From contig CAAFJQ010000160.1 of the NCBI GenBank assembly GCA_900763245.1, forward strand, positions 1 to 16,675: a stretch of DNA of 16,675 bases, given 5' to 3'. Numbering within the stretch: the first letter of the stretch is position 1; each line of letters begins with the position of its first letter. The position numbers and the translations under genes were made by a program. Shown here one piece after another: positions 1 through 7,271 of the stretch. The notes beneath the pieces are model-generated. The model worked only from the letters and a program-made list of their open reading frames with translations, was not told where the DNA came from and searched no databases. Source of the DNA: Bacilli bacterium. Lineage in GTDB: Bacteria > Bacillota_I > Bacilli_A > RFN20 > CAG-288.

Positions 1-1
1 A

Positions 2-1399
2 AATTATAATTTTTATAAGAACCAAAAAGACAACGAAAACGAATGGTTATATCTTAATTCCAATATTAAGATGGAAAGAGAATGGATTAATTTTAGTAAT
101 AAGGCGACAAAAAGTTGGTATCAGTCTAATTATTCAAATTCTCAGGTTACAAAATCTGCAAAATGGGATGGAGAAATCTACGATGGCGAAGGTACTTCTG
201 AACTGACTCCATTGTTTGATACTAGAAAAAATGGTGATACTTATGAGAATCCTAAAGAAAATGATGGTTGTGCTGTTAATGATCCTGGTGTTTATAATAT
301 TTACGTTTATGTCTGTGAATGGGAAAATGAGAATGCACCATCAAGTTTTAATAACAAATCGCCAGAAAATTCCCCTCTTGTTTGGTTTGAGGATTCAAGA
401 ACAAAAAATAATTCTGTAACAACAATAGCACGTAAGAAAAAAAGAAAAGAACGATTTAGTGTATACGTCAAAATCGAGAAAATCTACGAAATTGGACTCG
501 GTGGAGGAAGAACCAAATCTCTTTCGTATACTGATTCCTTGCAGATGAATAAGAGTGATATTACAACAGATTCTATTAAAAGCGCAAACGCTCGTTATTT
601 CCTTTTGAACAATGTCTTCTTAGAAGGAAAGGATATCGATGAAAAAATCACTTCTTACAACAAGGAAACTGGTTCGGAATACACTTATCCATCAAGCGCA
701 TCTGTAATTCTGACAAATGATCAAAATCTAATCACACCAAATATAGGAAGAATAACGGATGGCACTGAATTAAAACAATTAAACGATGCGTTCAATGAAC
801 AATATGGAAGCACAACAAGCGATCACTATGACTTTACGGATTCCAAAAATTTATATGATTTTGTTGTAACGTCTGCTGATTTGGAACATATTAGTAACCT
901 TCCGTTCTCTTATCAGAATTCAAATTCAATCTTCATTCAGCCGGAAAAATCAGGATTCTATAGTGTTGTTGCAAAAGTGATGATGAAATCACAACAAGTC
1001 GGAACCAATCGTTATTGCAATCTCACTATTGATTCTTGTGATATGGCTATTGCATTAGGACGACAGGTTGGTGCTCAAGTCTATCTTTATGAAAAAGGCG
1101 TAACGATAAATCGTGCAACAGGCAATAAATTCATCGAAACATCAAAAGCTAATGGTAATTGGTATGCTAATGCGGATATTACCTATGGTCAACCTTTGAC
1201 ATATAGCACTATATTTATGCTTAAAGACGGCTCTAAAAAGACACTTCGTGAAATCTTAGGAACTAATTCTCATCTTACTAATCATCTTACTGGACGAGAG
1301 TTTAAGTTCAATGCAGCTGGTGAATCGATTCATTTGAAACGAAATTATGCGTTCTATATCATGCCAGGAGCATGGCAAGAGGGTGAAATCAATTGGTAA
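2..1399 (+). CDS. Unrecognised protein, 3' part only (N-terminus beyond the left edge)
   Basis: The frame is open from base 2 with no stop, and the first ATG (71) has no ribosome binding site, so the gene starts outside the window; 465 residues are visible. I do not recognise a family. The chain is rich in Asn, Ser, Thr, Tyr and Lys and looks like beta-rich extracellular or surface protein, with phrases such as VYNIYVYVCEWEN and SGFYSVVAKVMM. There is a basic patch (RKKKRKER, about residues 143-150 of the visible part). No LPxTG sorting signal, membrane anchor or SpaA-type isopeptide motif is visible at the C-terminus, which ends in QEGEINW. Base composition is visibly more AT-rich than the downstream genes, hinting at a different origin or selection. 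Any anchor or signal peptide would have to lie in the missing N-terminal part. The gene is followed by its own terminator, so it is the last gene of its transcript. Confidence 0.75.
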   Translation, partial: NYNFYKNQKDNENEWLYLNSNIKMEREWINFSNKATKSWYQSNYSNSQVTKSAKWDGEIYDGEGTSELTPLFDTRKNGDTYENPKENDGCAVNDPGVYNIYVYVCEWENENAPSSFNNKSPENSPLVWFEDSRTKNNSVTTIARKKKRKERFSVYVKIEKIYEIGLGGGRTKSLSYTDSLQMNKSDITTDSIKSANARYFLLNNVFLEGKDIDEKITSYNKETGSEYTYPSSASVILTNDQNLITPNIGRITDGTELKQLNDAFNEQYGSTTSDHYDFTDSKNLYDFVVTSADLEHISNLPFSYQNSNSIFIQPEKSGFYSVVAKVMMKSQQVGTNRYCNLTIDSCDMAIALGRQVGAQVYLYEKGVTINRATGNKFIETSKANGNWYANADITYGQPLTYSTIFMLKDGSKKTLREILGTNSHLTNHLTGREFKFNAAGESIHLKRNYAFYIMPGAWQEGEINW

Positions 1400-1403
1400 G
1401 GTT

Positions 1404-1440
1404 ATCAGGTGAATGACTGCTATGTCATTCACCTGATTTT
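1404..1440 (+). terminator. Rho-independent terminator of the left-edge gene
   Basis: A perfect 14-bp stem (1404-1417 with 1424-1437, arms ATCAGGTGAATGAC and its complement) closes a 6-base loop and runs directly into TTTT. It lies five bases after the stop codon at 1397-1399. The tail is short, but the long perfect stem makes termination very likely. Confidence 0.85.
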
Positions 1441-1470
1441 CGTCTCCGTTGTTTTTAAACTCGATTTCTC

Positions 1471-1499
1471 TTAGAAAAGAGCAGATAGGATAGTAGAAT
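1471..1499 (+). promoter_or_regulatory. Possible weak sigma-A promoter for the esterase/GH3 operon
   Basis: TTAGAA (1471-1476), a 17-base spacer and TAGAAT (1494-1499) lie 43 bases upstream of the esterase start, in the only gap between the preceding terminator and the operon. Both hexamers are imperfect, so the exact boxes are uncertain. A promoter somewhere in 1441-1530 is expected from the gene layout. Confidence 0.3.
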
Positions 1500-1542
1500 A
1501 TAGAAGATATCTTTTATGTGTTTCTATAGAAAGAGGTAAACC

Positions 1543-2376
1543 ATGATACATAAGAAAATCCATCTGAATCGCTACTATCCTTTGAAGAATGATCCTGTTC
1601 TGGAAATGACACGCCCATCTATGCTGGATTGCCCAGACAAGGATCAGCCCTTGTTGAAAGCAGTCATAGTCGTTCCGGGTGGATCCTATATGTTTTGCTC
1701 TATCAGAGAATCTGACCCTGTCGTCTCTCAGTTTTTGGCTGATGACTATTGTTGTTTTACCCTTTGGTATACGACAAATACACCTTATCCTGTCCCGCAA
1801 TTAGAGGCAATGGCTGCTGTTGATTACATCAAAAGACATGCTAAGTCATTAAGAGTCGATACTACAAGACTTGTCATGGCCGGTTTTTCGGCTGGAGGAC
1901 ATCTTACTGCAAGCTATGGTATGCTTGAAAGAAATGAAAAACTTCATTCCATGTTGAATATCGAAGGAAGAGATACAACCGTTACTGCTTTAGTTCTCTC
2001 TTATCCTGTCATCACTATGGGAGAAGAGACCCATCAGGATACGATGGAGACTATCACTGGAAAAGATGAGAGCTTAAGAGAACTGCTCTCCGTTGAAAAG
2101 CATGTCAGTAAAGACTATCCGCCGACTTTTCTTTGGACGACAAAGGAAGATGGGGCGGTTCCTTATACGAACACTGTCATGATGGATGAGGCTTTGACAA
2201 AGGCTCATGTCAGACATGAATGTGTCATCTATCCGCATCTCTGGCATGGTTTGTCTGTTGCTAGACGCATCATCAATTTACCTAGTTATGATGAGTATGT
2301 AAAAGACTTCAAAGAGGTTGCTACCTGGGTGAACAAAGCCAAGAAGTTCTTGAATAAGGTGATGAAAGTAAAGTAA
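1543..2376 (+). CDS. Alpha/beta-hydrolase, probable carbohydrate acetyl esterase
   Basis: Serine hydrolase of 277 residues with the alpha/beta-hydrolase (BD-FAE/acetylxylan-esterase-like) layout. An oxyanion-loop PGG is at 45-47, the nucleophile elbow GFSAG at 114-118 gives Ser116, and Asp203 (TTKEDGAVP) and His235 (LWHGLS) complete the expected triad. No signal peptide is visible, so it should be cytoplasmic. The start is set by AAGAGG at 1531-1536, six bases before the ATG. Only 11 bases separate it from a GH3 glycosidase, so the two are very likely co-transcribed. Related enzymes remove acetyl groups from xylo- or other oligosaccharides before glycosidases act; the actual ester substrate is an inference from this neighbourhood. 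A general short-chain carboxylesterase is the main alternative. Fold and catalytic residues are clear; substrate is not. Confidence 0.85.
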   Translation: MIHKKIHLNRYYPLKNDPVLEMTRPSMLDCPDKDQPLLKAVIVVPGGSYMFCSIRESDPVVSQFLADDYCCFTLWYTTNTPYPVPQLEAMAAVDYIKRHAKSLRVDTTRLVMAGFSAGGHLTASYGMLERNEKLHSMLNIEGRDTTVTALVLSYPVITMGEETHQDTMETITGKDESLRELLSVEKHVSKDYPPTFLWTTKEDGAVPYTNTVMMDEALTKAHVRHECVIYPHLWHGLSVARRIINLPSYDEYVKDFKEVATWVNKAKKFLNKVMKVK

Positions 2377-2387
2377 AGGGGAAATGT

Positions 2388-4349
2388 ATGAAAGCAAAAG
2401 ACCTGACTGCAGTTGAAAAAGCAAAACTTGTGATGGGCGCTAACTTCTGGACCAATGAAACCTTAGACGGAAGAGTCTATGAGTTTGTTGTTTCCGATGG
2501 CCCTGTCGGATTAAGACAGCCGACAGACAGGACGGCTGCCTTCCAGGTGAGCTATCCTTCTATTGCCTATCCGGCTACTGTTGTTCTCTCTCAGACCTGG
2601 AATAAGGAACTTGCTGCTTTACAGGGCAAGGCCTTGGGAAATGATTGTATCGAACAGAATGTCGATACTTTATTAGGACCTGGTGTCAATATCAAACGCG
2701 ATCCCTTGAACGGAAGAAACTTTGAATACTATTCTGAAGATCCTTATCTTGCCGGAACGATGGCAAGAGAATATATCAGCGGTGTGCAGTCAATGCATGT
2801 GGGAACCTGCATTAAGCACTTCTGCTGCAACAATATGGAGTTCTCCCGCCATTGGGCATCGATGGAAGTCGATGAAAGAACGCTCCGCGAGATTTATCTT
2901 AAGCCCTTTGAGATCGCCTGTGAGGCCAAGCCTTGGTCTTTGATGTGCTCCTATAATCTTGTCAACGGAAGAAGAATGAGTGAGAACAAGAAACTCTATG
3001 ATGTCTTGCGCCATGAGTTCGGATTTGACGGGCTCATCATCTCTGACTGGGAAGCGGTCAAAGATCCTGTCGCCTCTTTGAATGCCGGTTTAGGCCTTGA
3101 GATGCCTTATAATGAAGTCCACCATAAGGAGATGATGGAAAAGGCTGAAAAGGGCCTTCTTGATCCAACTAGCCTTGATTATTGTGCAGACAGTGTTCTC
3201 TCCTTTGCAAAGAAGTGTGAAGAGACAAAGAAACTTAGAAAGATCGATATGACAGCCGATGAAAGAAGAGAGGTCGCTTTGAAAGTCGAGGAAGAAGGAA
3301 TTGTCTTATTGAAGAACAAAGATAACATCCTACCTCTTAGGAAAGATGCCAGCGTCTTTGTCACCGGTGCTCCCAGTATCAAGTATTACTGTGGCGGAGG
3401 ATCGAGTGAAGTAAAGCCTGAGCTACCCTTTGTATCTTTGAAAGAGGCTTTGGAAGAAGAGGGATTCGATACTACTTACGGTGAATCTGTCTTAGACAAC
3501 CTTGGCGGCAAAGGATATGTCGACAACGTCAAACATGGCCTTGATATTGCCTTGATGAAAGACTATGCCATCATCTGTGTCGGCGATCCTAACAATGTCG
3601 AAACGGAAGCGTTTGACAGACAGACCATGAAGTTATCCAAAGAGGAAGAATGCATCATCTTAGAGTATGCAAAAGCGCTCGATCATCATGTCATCGTCGT
3701 AATCGAAGCAGGCTCTAGCATCGATATGTCTTCCTGGATCGATGAAGTCGATGCCGTCCTCTTTATGGGATACGGAGGAGAGATGGGCCATATTGCCTTG
3801 TCTCACATCCTCTCTGGAAAAGTCTCTCCTAGCGGAAGACTCTCCGAGACTTTCCCGCTGTCTTATGAGGATACACCAGCAAGCAGGAGCTACCGTGATG
3901 GCTCTATCATCCGTTATAGTGAAGGACTGGATGTCGGTTATCGATATTATGAGACCTATCAGAAACCGGTCCTCTTCCCATTCGGCTATGGTCTTAGCTA
4001 TGCCTCTTTTGAATATTCGAATATGGAAGTAAAAGAGGAAGGGGAAGACTATCTTGTCTCTCTTGATATTGAAAATACTTCCTCTATCGATGCAAAAGAG
4101 GTTGTACAGCTTTATGTCAAAGAGCTGGTCAAGGAAGTATACCGACCTGTTTATGAACTGAAGGAGTTTACAAAAGTATTCCTTAAGGCTCACGAAAAGA
4201 AGTCTGTAACACTTAGATTATCCAAGAAGGCGTTCAGCTATTACTCTGTCGCTTATGATTGCTGGCGTTATCGTCCGGGCATGTTTGAAATCATGGTCGG
4301 AAAGGATAGCCACAACATGGTCTTAAAGAAGAGAGTCGAAGTGAGATGA
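2388..4349 (+). CDS. Glycoside hydrolase family 3 beta-glycosidase
   Basis: 653-residue GH3 enzyme that should release non-reducing beta-linked sugars (glucose or xylose) with retention of configuration. The N-terminal (beta/alpha)8 part shows SDGPVGLR (36-43), LLGPGVNIKRDP and NFEYYSEDP (to about 118), the KHF signature (143-145) and the nucleophile in ISDWE (Asp220). The alpha/beta sandwich part has CGGGSSEV (335-342) and ETEAFDR (405-411), where GH3 enzymes usually carry the acid/base Glu, then SGRLSETFP (482-490). A fibronectin III-like domain fills the last ~90 residues. There is no signal peptide, implying action on imported oligosaccharides. AAAGGGG at 2375-2381 is the ribosome binding site, overlapping the esterase stop. 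With the esterase it forms a two-gene deacetylation/hydrolysis unit. Exact sugar specificity (glucosidase, xylosidase or other) cannot be read from the sequence. Confidence 0.93.
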   Translation: MKAKDLTAVEKAKLVMGANFWTNETLDGRVYEFVVSDGPVGLRQPTDRTAAFQVSYPSIAYPATVVLSQTWNKELAALQGKALGNDCIEQNVDTLLGPGVNIKRDPLNGRNFEYYSEDPYLAGTMAREYISGVQSMHVGTCIKHFCCNNMEFSRHWASMEVDERTLREIYLKPFEIACEAKPWSLMCSYNLVNGRRMSENKKLYDVLRHEFGFDGLIISDWEAVKDPVASLNAGLGLEMPYNEVHHKEMMEKAEKGLLDPTSLDYCADSVLSFAKKCEETKKLRKIDMTADERREVALKVEEEGIVLLKNKDNILPLRKDASVFVTGAPSIKYYCGGGSSEVKPELPFVSLKEALEEEGFDTTYGESVLDNLGGKGYVDNVKHGLDIALMKDYAIICVGDPNNVETEAFDRQTMKLSKEEECIILEYAKALDHHVIVVIEAGSSIDMSSWIDEVDAVLFMGYGGEMGHIALSHILSGKVSPSGRLSETFPLSYEDTPASRSYRDGSIIRYSEGLDVGYRYYETYQKPVLFPFGYGLSYASFEYSNMEVKEEGEDYLVSLDIENTSSIDAKEVVQLYVKELVKEVYRPVYELKEFTKVFLKAHEKKSVTLRLSKKAFSYYSVAYDCWRYRPGMFEIMVGKDSHNMVLKKRVEVR

Positions 4350-4354
4350 CATGA

Positions 4355-4389
4355 TAAAAGGCAGAGAGCGTCGTGTTCTCTGCCTTTTA
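4355..4389. terminator. Bidirectional terminator between convergent genes
   Basis: A 13-bp perfect stem (4355-4367 with 4377-4389, core AAAAGGCAGAGA/TCTCTGCCTTTT) with further pairing in the loop sits between the GH3 stop (4349) and the stop of the leftward gene (4399). U-rich arms on both strands allow it to end both transcripts. Confidence 0.85.
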
Positions 4390-4398
4390 ATATGTGTT

Positions 4399-5568
4399 TT
4401 AGAAATTGAACTTCAGCGTGCTAGGCTGATGGTCGGAATAAGCAAAGCCGTCATCTCCGACTTTTTTGGTTTCGACGCTGTTGACTGTGATATTCTCAGA
4501 GACGATGAAGCCATCGACTGTGGAGACATAAGTATAACCTCTCTGCCAAGCGACATCACAGTCTCTGCAACTAGGTTCGTTATTGGCGGCATAGACTGTG
4601 AATCCATCATCGAACTTACAGGTCTTGTTATCATCGAACATGAAGTTGAGCCAATCAGGCATCGGCTGCTTGACCATGTCCTTGTAGGCGAAGTTCTCTT
4701 TTGTGTACTGGGGATAGAGCGGATTGTTTGTCAATAAGTCATGGTTGAAGTCACCGGCTGCAATGACATAGTTTCCTTTGTCATATTCGCTTTTCATGAA
4801 GGAGTAGAGTTCATCAATCTGTTTGTCACGGATTGTTCCGCCTTCATCATAGGCTGACATATGAGAATTGATGAAGACAAAGTCCTTTCCGTTCTCTACT
4901 GCGATTCTGTTGACACTGAAGCAGCGGTCGAGATCGAAGAATTTAGAGAATCCAGTTGAGATCGTATATTCTTTTCTTTCGCTTTCGCTGATGCTGTATT
5001 TAGAGTAGGTGCTAAGGCCTGCTTTGGACTTGCCATGCGGATCATTGAAAGGATAGAAGAGATAAGCAGAATCGAAGTTGATGGCAAAGGTGTTGTCGTA
5101 ATCTGTCATCTCCTTTTCAAAGGCTTCTTTCTGATTGATGTGATAGGCTCTGTCAGAATCGACATCGACTTCCTGTAATGCATAGAAGTCACTGACCAAC
5201 TCTTTGACTATGTTGATAGAACCATCTGTGTTCGTCTGTACATCCTCTTTGGAGATGCCTTTTCCGTGTACTCCTGCTGTCGCTACGCCGTTTTCGTCAT
5301 AGCCTAAATCCATGAAGAAGGTGTAGTCAGGAGAATAGGAACCGAATCCGATGTTGTAAGTTGTAAGAGAGAGTTCCTGTCCGACCTGTACTTTCTCCTT
5401 TTTTGCATCTTTTTTGATATCGAGGGTTGTATTGCCGACACGATGATAGGAGAAGACAACATAACCTATATAGCTTAATGCAGTCAGCACGGGAATACCG
5501 ATGACAATGGCACAGGTTATTGCGATGATTTTTCCGATTCTCTTTTTCTTTTTATGTTCTTCCTTCAT
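4399..5568 (-). CDS. Membrane-anchored endonuclease/exonuclease/phosphatase-family protein
   Basis: 389 residues. A Lys-rich N-terminus (KEEHKKKKR) precedes one hydrophobic helix (about 13-40) with no clear cleavage site, so the catalytic domain should be tethered and face outwards. The domain follows the DNase I-like EEP pattern: TTYNIG (Asn72), LQEVD (Glu133), INSHMSAYD (His236), AAGDFNHD (Asp273, Asn275), VDGF (Asp352) and a terminal SDHQP (Asp379-His380). These are the Mg2+-binding and catalytic residues of the superfamily, which cleaves phosphodiesters in nucleic acids or phospholipids, or phosphomonoesters in inositides. Substrate cannot be decided here: an extracellular nuclease or a sphingomyelinase-like lipase both fit. 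It stands alone, convergent with GH3 and divergent from the CDF gene. AGAGGA (5577-5582 complement) precedes the ATG by eight bases. Confidence 0.88.
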   Translation of the reverse strand: MKEEHKKKKRIGKIIAITCAIVIGIPVLTALSYIGYVVFSYHRVGNTTLDIKKDAKKEKVQVGQELSLTTYNIGFGSYSPDYTFFMDLGYDENGVATAGVHGKGISKEDVQTNTDGSINIVKELVSDFYALQEVDVDSDRAYHINQKEAFEKEMTDYDNTFAINFDSAYLFYPFNDPHGKSKAGLSTYSKYSISESERKEYTISTGFSKFFDLDRCFSVNRIAVENGKDFVFINSHMSAYDEGGTIRDKQIDELYSFMKSEYDKGNYVIAAGDFNHDLLTNNPLYPQYTKENFAYKDMVKQPMPDWLNFMFDDNKTCKFDDGFTVYAANNEPSCRDCDVAWQRGYTYVSTVDGFIVSENITVNSVETKKVGDDGFAYSDHQPSTLKFNF

Positions 5569-5590
5569 TTTGTTTGTCCTCTGTAGAGAT

Positions 5591-5619
5591 ACTATAACAA
5601 AAACAGAAATAAAAATGAA
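5591..5619 (-). promoter_or_regulatory. Probable promoter of the EEP-family gene
   Basis: On the minus strand TTCATT (5614-5619) and TATAGT (5591-5596) are separated by 17 bases and lie just upstream of the ribosome binding site at 5577-5582. The -10 box is good and the -35 box is weak. Confidence 0.45.
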
Positions 5620-5723
5620 TGAAGTTGATAACTTAATTTTCGATTTTTGTTTTTATTCATCAAAAAGAAAAGCTTTTGTCTAAAAAGTGCTTATATTATC
5701 GGCTTTTTAAGCAGATTTTGAAA

Positions 5724-5752
5724 TTGAAAACAAACTTAAAAAATGATAAAAT
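5724..5752 (+). promoter_or_regulatory. Sigma-A promoter of the CDF-family gene
   Basis: TTGAAA (5724-5729), a 17-base spacer and TAAAAT (5747-5752) precede the start codon at 5781 by 28 bases. A longer reading of the frame from 5676 would place this promoter inside the coding region, which supports the later start. Confidence 0.65.
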
Positions 5753-5780
5753 AATAGATAATTGTCGAGGAGGTACGAAT

Positions 5781-6689
5781 ATGAACAATGAAAAAAAGGC
5801 CCTGATATGGGGCGTAGGAATCAATGCGTTTTCAGCCGTCTTAGGCTTTGTTTTCTATGGGCTTACAAAGAGTCAGTCCTTGTTGCTTGATAGCCTTGTA
5901 TCTTTCATTCTTGTCCTATCGACAGTGATTTCTCTCTTTGTCACAAACAATGCCCATAAAGATGAGAGCGAAGAATTCCCTTTGGGCCGTTGGGCCATTG
6001 AGAATCTCTTCCTTGTCTTCAGAGCCATACTGATGCTTCTTATCATCGTCTATACGATAACAGAAGCGGCCATAACGATGACACACTTCTTCCAAGGGAC
6101 ACTGGTCGATGATGTCAATATCTCCATCGTCTCGATGGTCACCTATGCCGCATTGATGGTAGGCTCCTGTATCTTTATCAACATCATCTACAGTTATTAC
6201 AACAAGAAGAGCGACAAGCCCTCTCCTATCATCACAATCGAGATCAAAGCGAGCATCTATGACGGGCTTGTCACACTCGGTGCGACAACCGGTCTTCTTC
6301 TTTTCTATCATGTTCCCTTCTTTGCTCCTGTCAAAGAGATCGGTGATGCTATCGTTGTCACAATATTGTCTCTTATTTATACAGTGACACCTGTCAAAGA
6401 GATCATCCATCAGATGAGGATCTTATCCGATAAGAGACGATATCAGACAAAGGAAGCAAAGATCAAAGAGGTTATCACAAGCCACTATGATTCCTACATG
6501 ATTGAAGATATCTACTATTCCTTCTCCGGCCAGTGCTATACCATCTATGTCACGCTCTTCCCCAAAGAAAACAAGACAAGAGATGAGATCGCAGCTGATT
6601 TTTCTGGCATCTCCGCTTTGCTGAAATCCAAAGAGGAGAATACAAAAGTATTCCTTCTTCTGTCACGGGACAAGATTCATAACTTATAG
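5781..6689 (+). CDS. Divergent cation diffusion facilitator (CDF) family transporter
   Basis: 302 residues: about six transmembrane helices (within about 10-205), then a soluble C-terminal domain (about 222-302) like the CDF cytoplasmic dimerisation domain. CDF proteins export Zn2+, Mn2+, Fe2+ or Co2+ by proton antiport. The SQSLLLDSLVSF segment (31-42) is the TM2 signature, and KASIYDGLVTLG (156-167) is the TM5 signature. Compared with the canonical DxxxD of TM2 and HxxxD of TM5, Asp37 and Asp161 are present, but Ser41 and Ala157 replace the other two ligands. This pattern is compatible with the COG3965-type predicted Co/Zn/Cd transporters. The start at 5781 is chosen because GAGGAGG (5767-5773) lies seven bases upstream; the same frame reads back to an ATG at 5676 with no such site. 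It is single-gene, divergent from the EEP gene. Substrate is unknown. Confidence 0.82.
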   Translation: MNNEKKALIWGVGINAFSAVLGFVFYGLTKSQSLLLDSLVSFILVLSTVISLFVTNNAHKDESEEFPLGRWAIENLFLVFRAILMLLIIVYTITEAAITMTHFFQGTLVDDVNISIVSMVTYAALMVGSCIFINIIYSYYNKKSDKPSPIITIEIKASIYDGLVTLGATTGLLLFYHVPFFAPVKEIGDAIVVTILSLIYTVTPVKEIIHQMRILSDKRRYQTKEAKIKEVITSHYDSYMIEDIYYSFSGQCYTIYVTLFPKENKTRDEIAADFSGISALLKSKEENTKVFLLLSRDKIHNL

Positions 6690-6717
6690 TTTTCAGAAGG
6701 GAAATGAGTTGTGGTTT

Positions 6718-6740
6718 TTTCCTCGCTTTTTGCGTGGAAA
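6718..6740. other. Hairpin downstream of the CDF gene, terminator uncertain
   Basis: TTTCC-T-CGC, a five-T loop, and GCG-T-GGAAA form an 8-bp stem with one T/T mismatch, 28 bases after the CDF stop. A competing pairing (6727-6733 with 6749-6755, TTTTTGC/GCAAAAA) exists. No T tract follows on either strand, so a classical terminator is not shown. Confidence 0.35.
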
Positions 6741-6781
6741 GGCTTTCAGCAAAAAATACTATGAATGCTATAAGATAGTAT

Positions 6782-6787
6782 TATAAT
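6782..6787 (+). promoter_or_regulatory. -10 box of the MarR-ABC operon promoter
   Basis: A consensus TATAAT lies at 6782-6787. The -35 region is poor (TATGAA at 6760-6765 with a 16-base spacer is the best match), as often seen at regulated promoters. The expected transcription start, about seven bases downstream, falls inside the inverted repeat 6791-6810. Confidence 0.65.
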
Positions 6788-6790
6788 GAC

Positions 6791-6810
6791 ATTGTTCGTA
6801 AACGAACAAT
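6791..6810. promoter_or_regulatory. Perfect inverted repeat, probable MarR operator
   Basis: Two perfect 9-bp arms (ATTGTTCGT and ACGAACAAT) flank a central AA. The repeat begins three bases after the TATAAT box and ends directly at the AGGAGGA ribosome binding site (6811-6817) of the marR gene. Size and symmetry suit a winged-helix dimer of the MarR family. Position implies that binding blocks transcription initiation, so the regulator probably represses its own operon. Confidence 0.75.
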
Positions 6811-6821
6811 AGGAGGAAGAC

Positions 6822-7262
6822 ATGGAAAAACAAATGCCGCTAGGCAGAGAAATCCATCTCACATCCAGTGCGATTGAGTGTTATATTTCCAAGAATATAA
6901 CAGGCTCTGATCCCGCAAAGCTGACAGGAATCGAAGCGATGACGCTCAGTTTTCTCTTCGAACTGAAGAAGCCGGCTATGATGAGAGATGTGATGGATCA
7001 TTTCCATATCGCGAAAGCGACAGCGAGTCAGACACTGACAAACCTGGAACGAAAGGGAATGATAATGCAGAAGTCGACAGAAGATGACAAAAGAAAGAAA
7101 ATGATTTATCTGACGGAAGACGGAAAGAAGATCAAGGAAAGCTATGACCAGAAATTCTCAGTGATGAACGCAATCGTTGAAGAGGGCATCACAGACGAAG
7201 AGAAAGAAGTCTTCCGCAAAGTTGTTCTGAAGATCAGATGCAATCTAGGAAGAGATTACTAA
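6822..7262 (+). CDS. MarR-family transcriptional regulator
   Basis: 146-residue winged-helix protein. The DNA-binding part covers about 36-100: a recognition helix around HIAKATASQTLTNLERKG (62-79) and the wing with the family signature DDKRKKMIYLT (88-98). Terminal helices at both ends provide the expected dimer interface. It is the first gene of an operon with two ABC half-transporters, and the ribosome binding site of the next gene overlaps its stop codon. MarR proteins in this position usually repress the exporter and lose DNA affinity when a small ligand or oxidant is sensed. A perfect inverted repeat right upstream (6791-6810) is the likely operator. There are only two cysteines (Cys20, Cys140), so redox sensing is possible but not indicated. 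Confidence 0.92.
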   Translation: MEKQMPLGREIHLTSSAIECYISKNITGSDPAKLTGIEAMTLSFLFELKKPAMMRDVMDHFHIAKATASQTLTNLERKGMIMQKSTEDDKRKKMIYLTEDGKKIKESYDQKFSVMNAIVEEGITDEEKEVFRKVVLKIRCNLGRDY

Positions 7263-7271
7263 GGAGGAGAT

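Noticed and set aside
3660..4193. 177-codon open frame on the minus strand
   Set aside because: Antisense shadow of the GH3 gene, whose protein motifs are unmistakable on the plus strand.
5671..5710. Inverted repeats (AAAAGCTTTT; TAAAAAG...CTTTTTA) as a terminator or operator
   Set aside because: They lie between divergent promoters in very AT-rich DNA, where such short repeats are expected by chance.
5676..5780. Upstream in-frame extension of the CDF gene
   Set aside because: It contains the TTGAAA/TAAAAT promoter and low-complexity AT-rich codons; the strong GAGGAGG points to 5781.
6718..6760. Terminator for the CDF gene
   Set aside because: The hairpin is real on paper but is followed by a GGC/A-rich sequence, not a T tract, so it is listed only as a hairpin.
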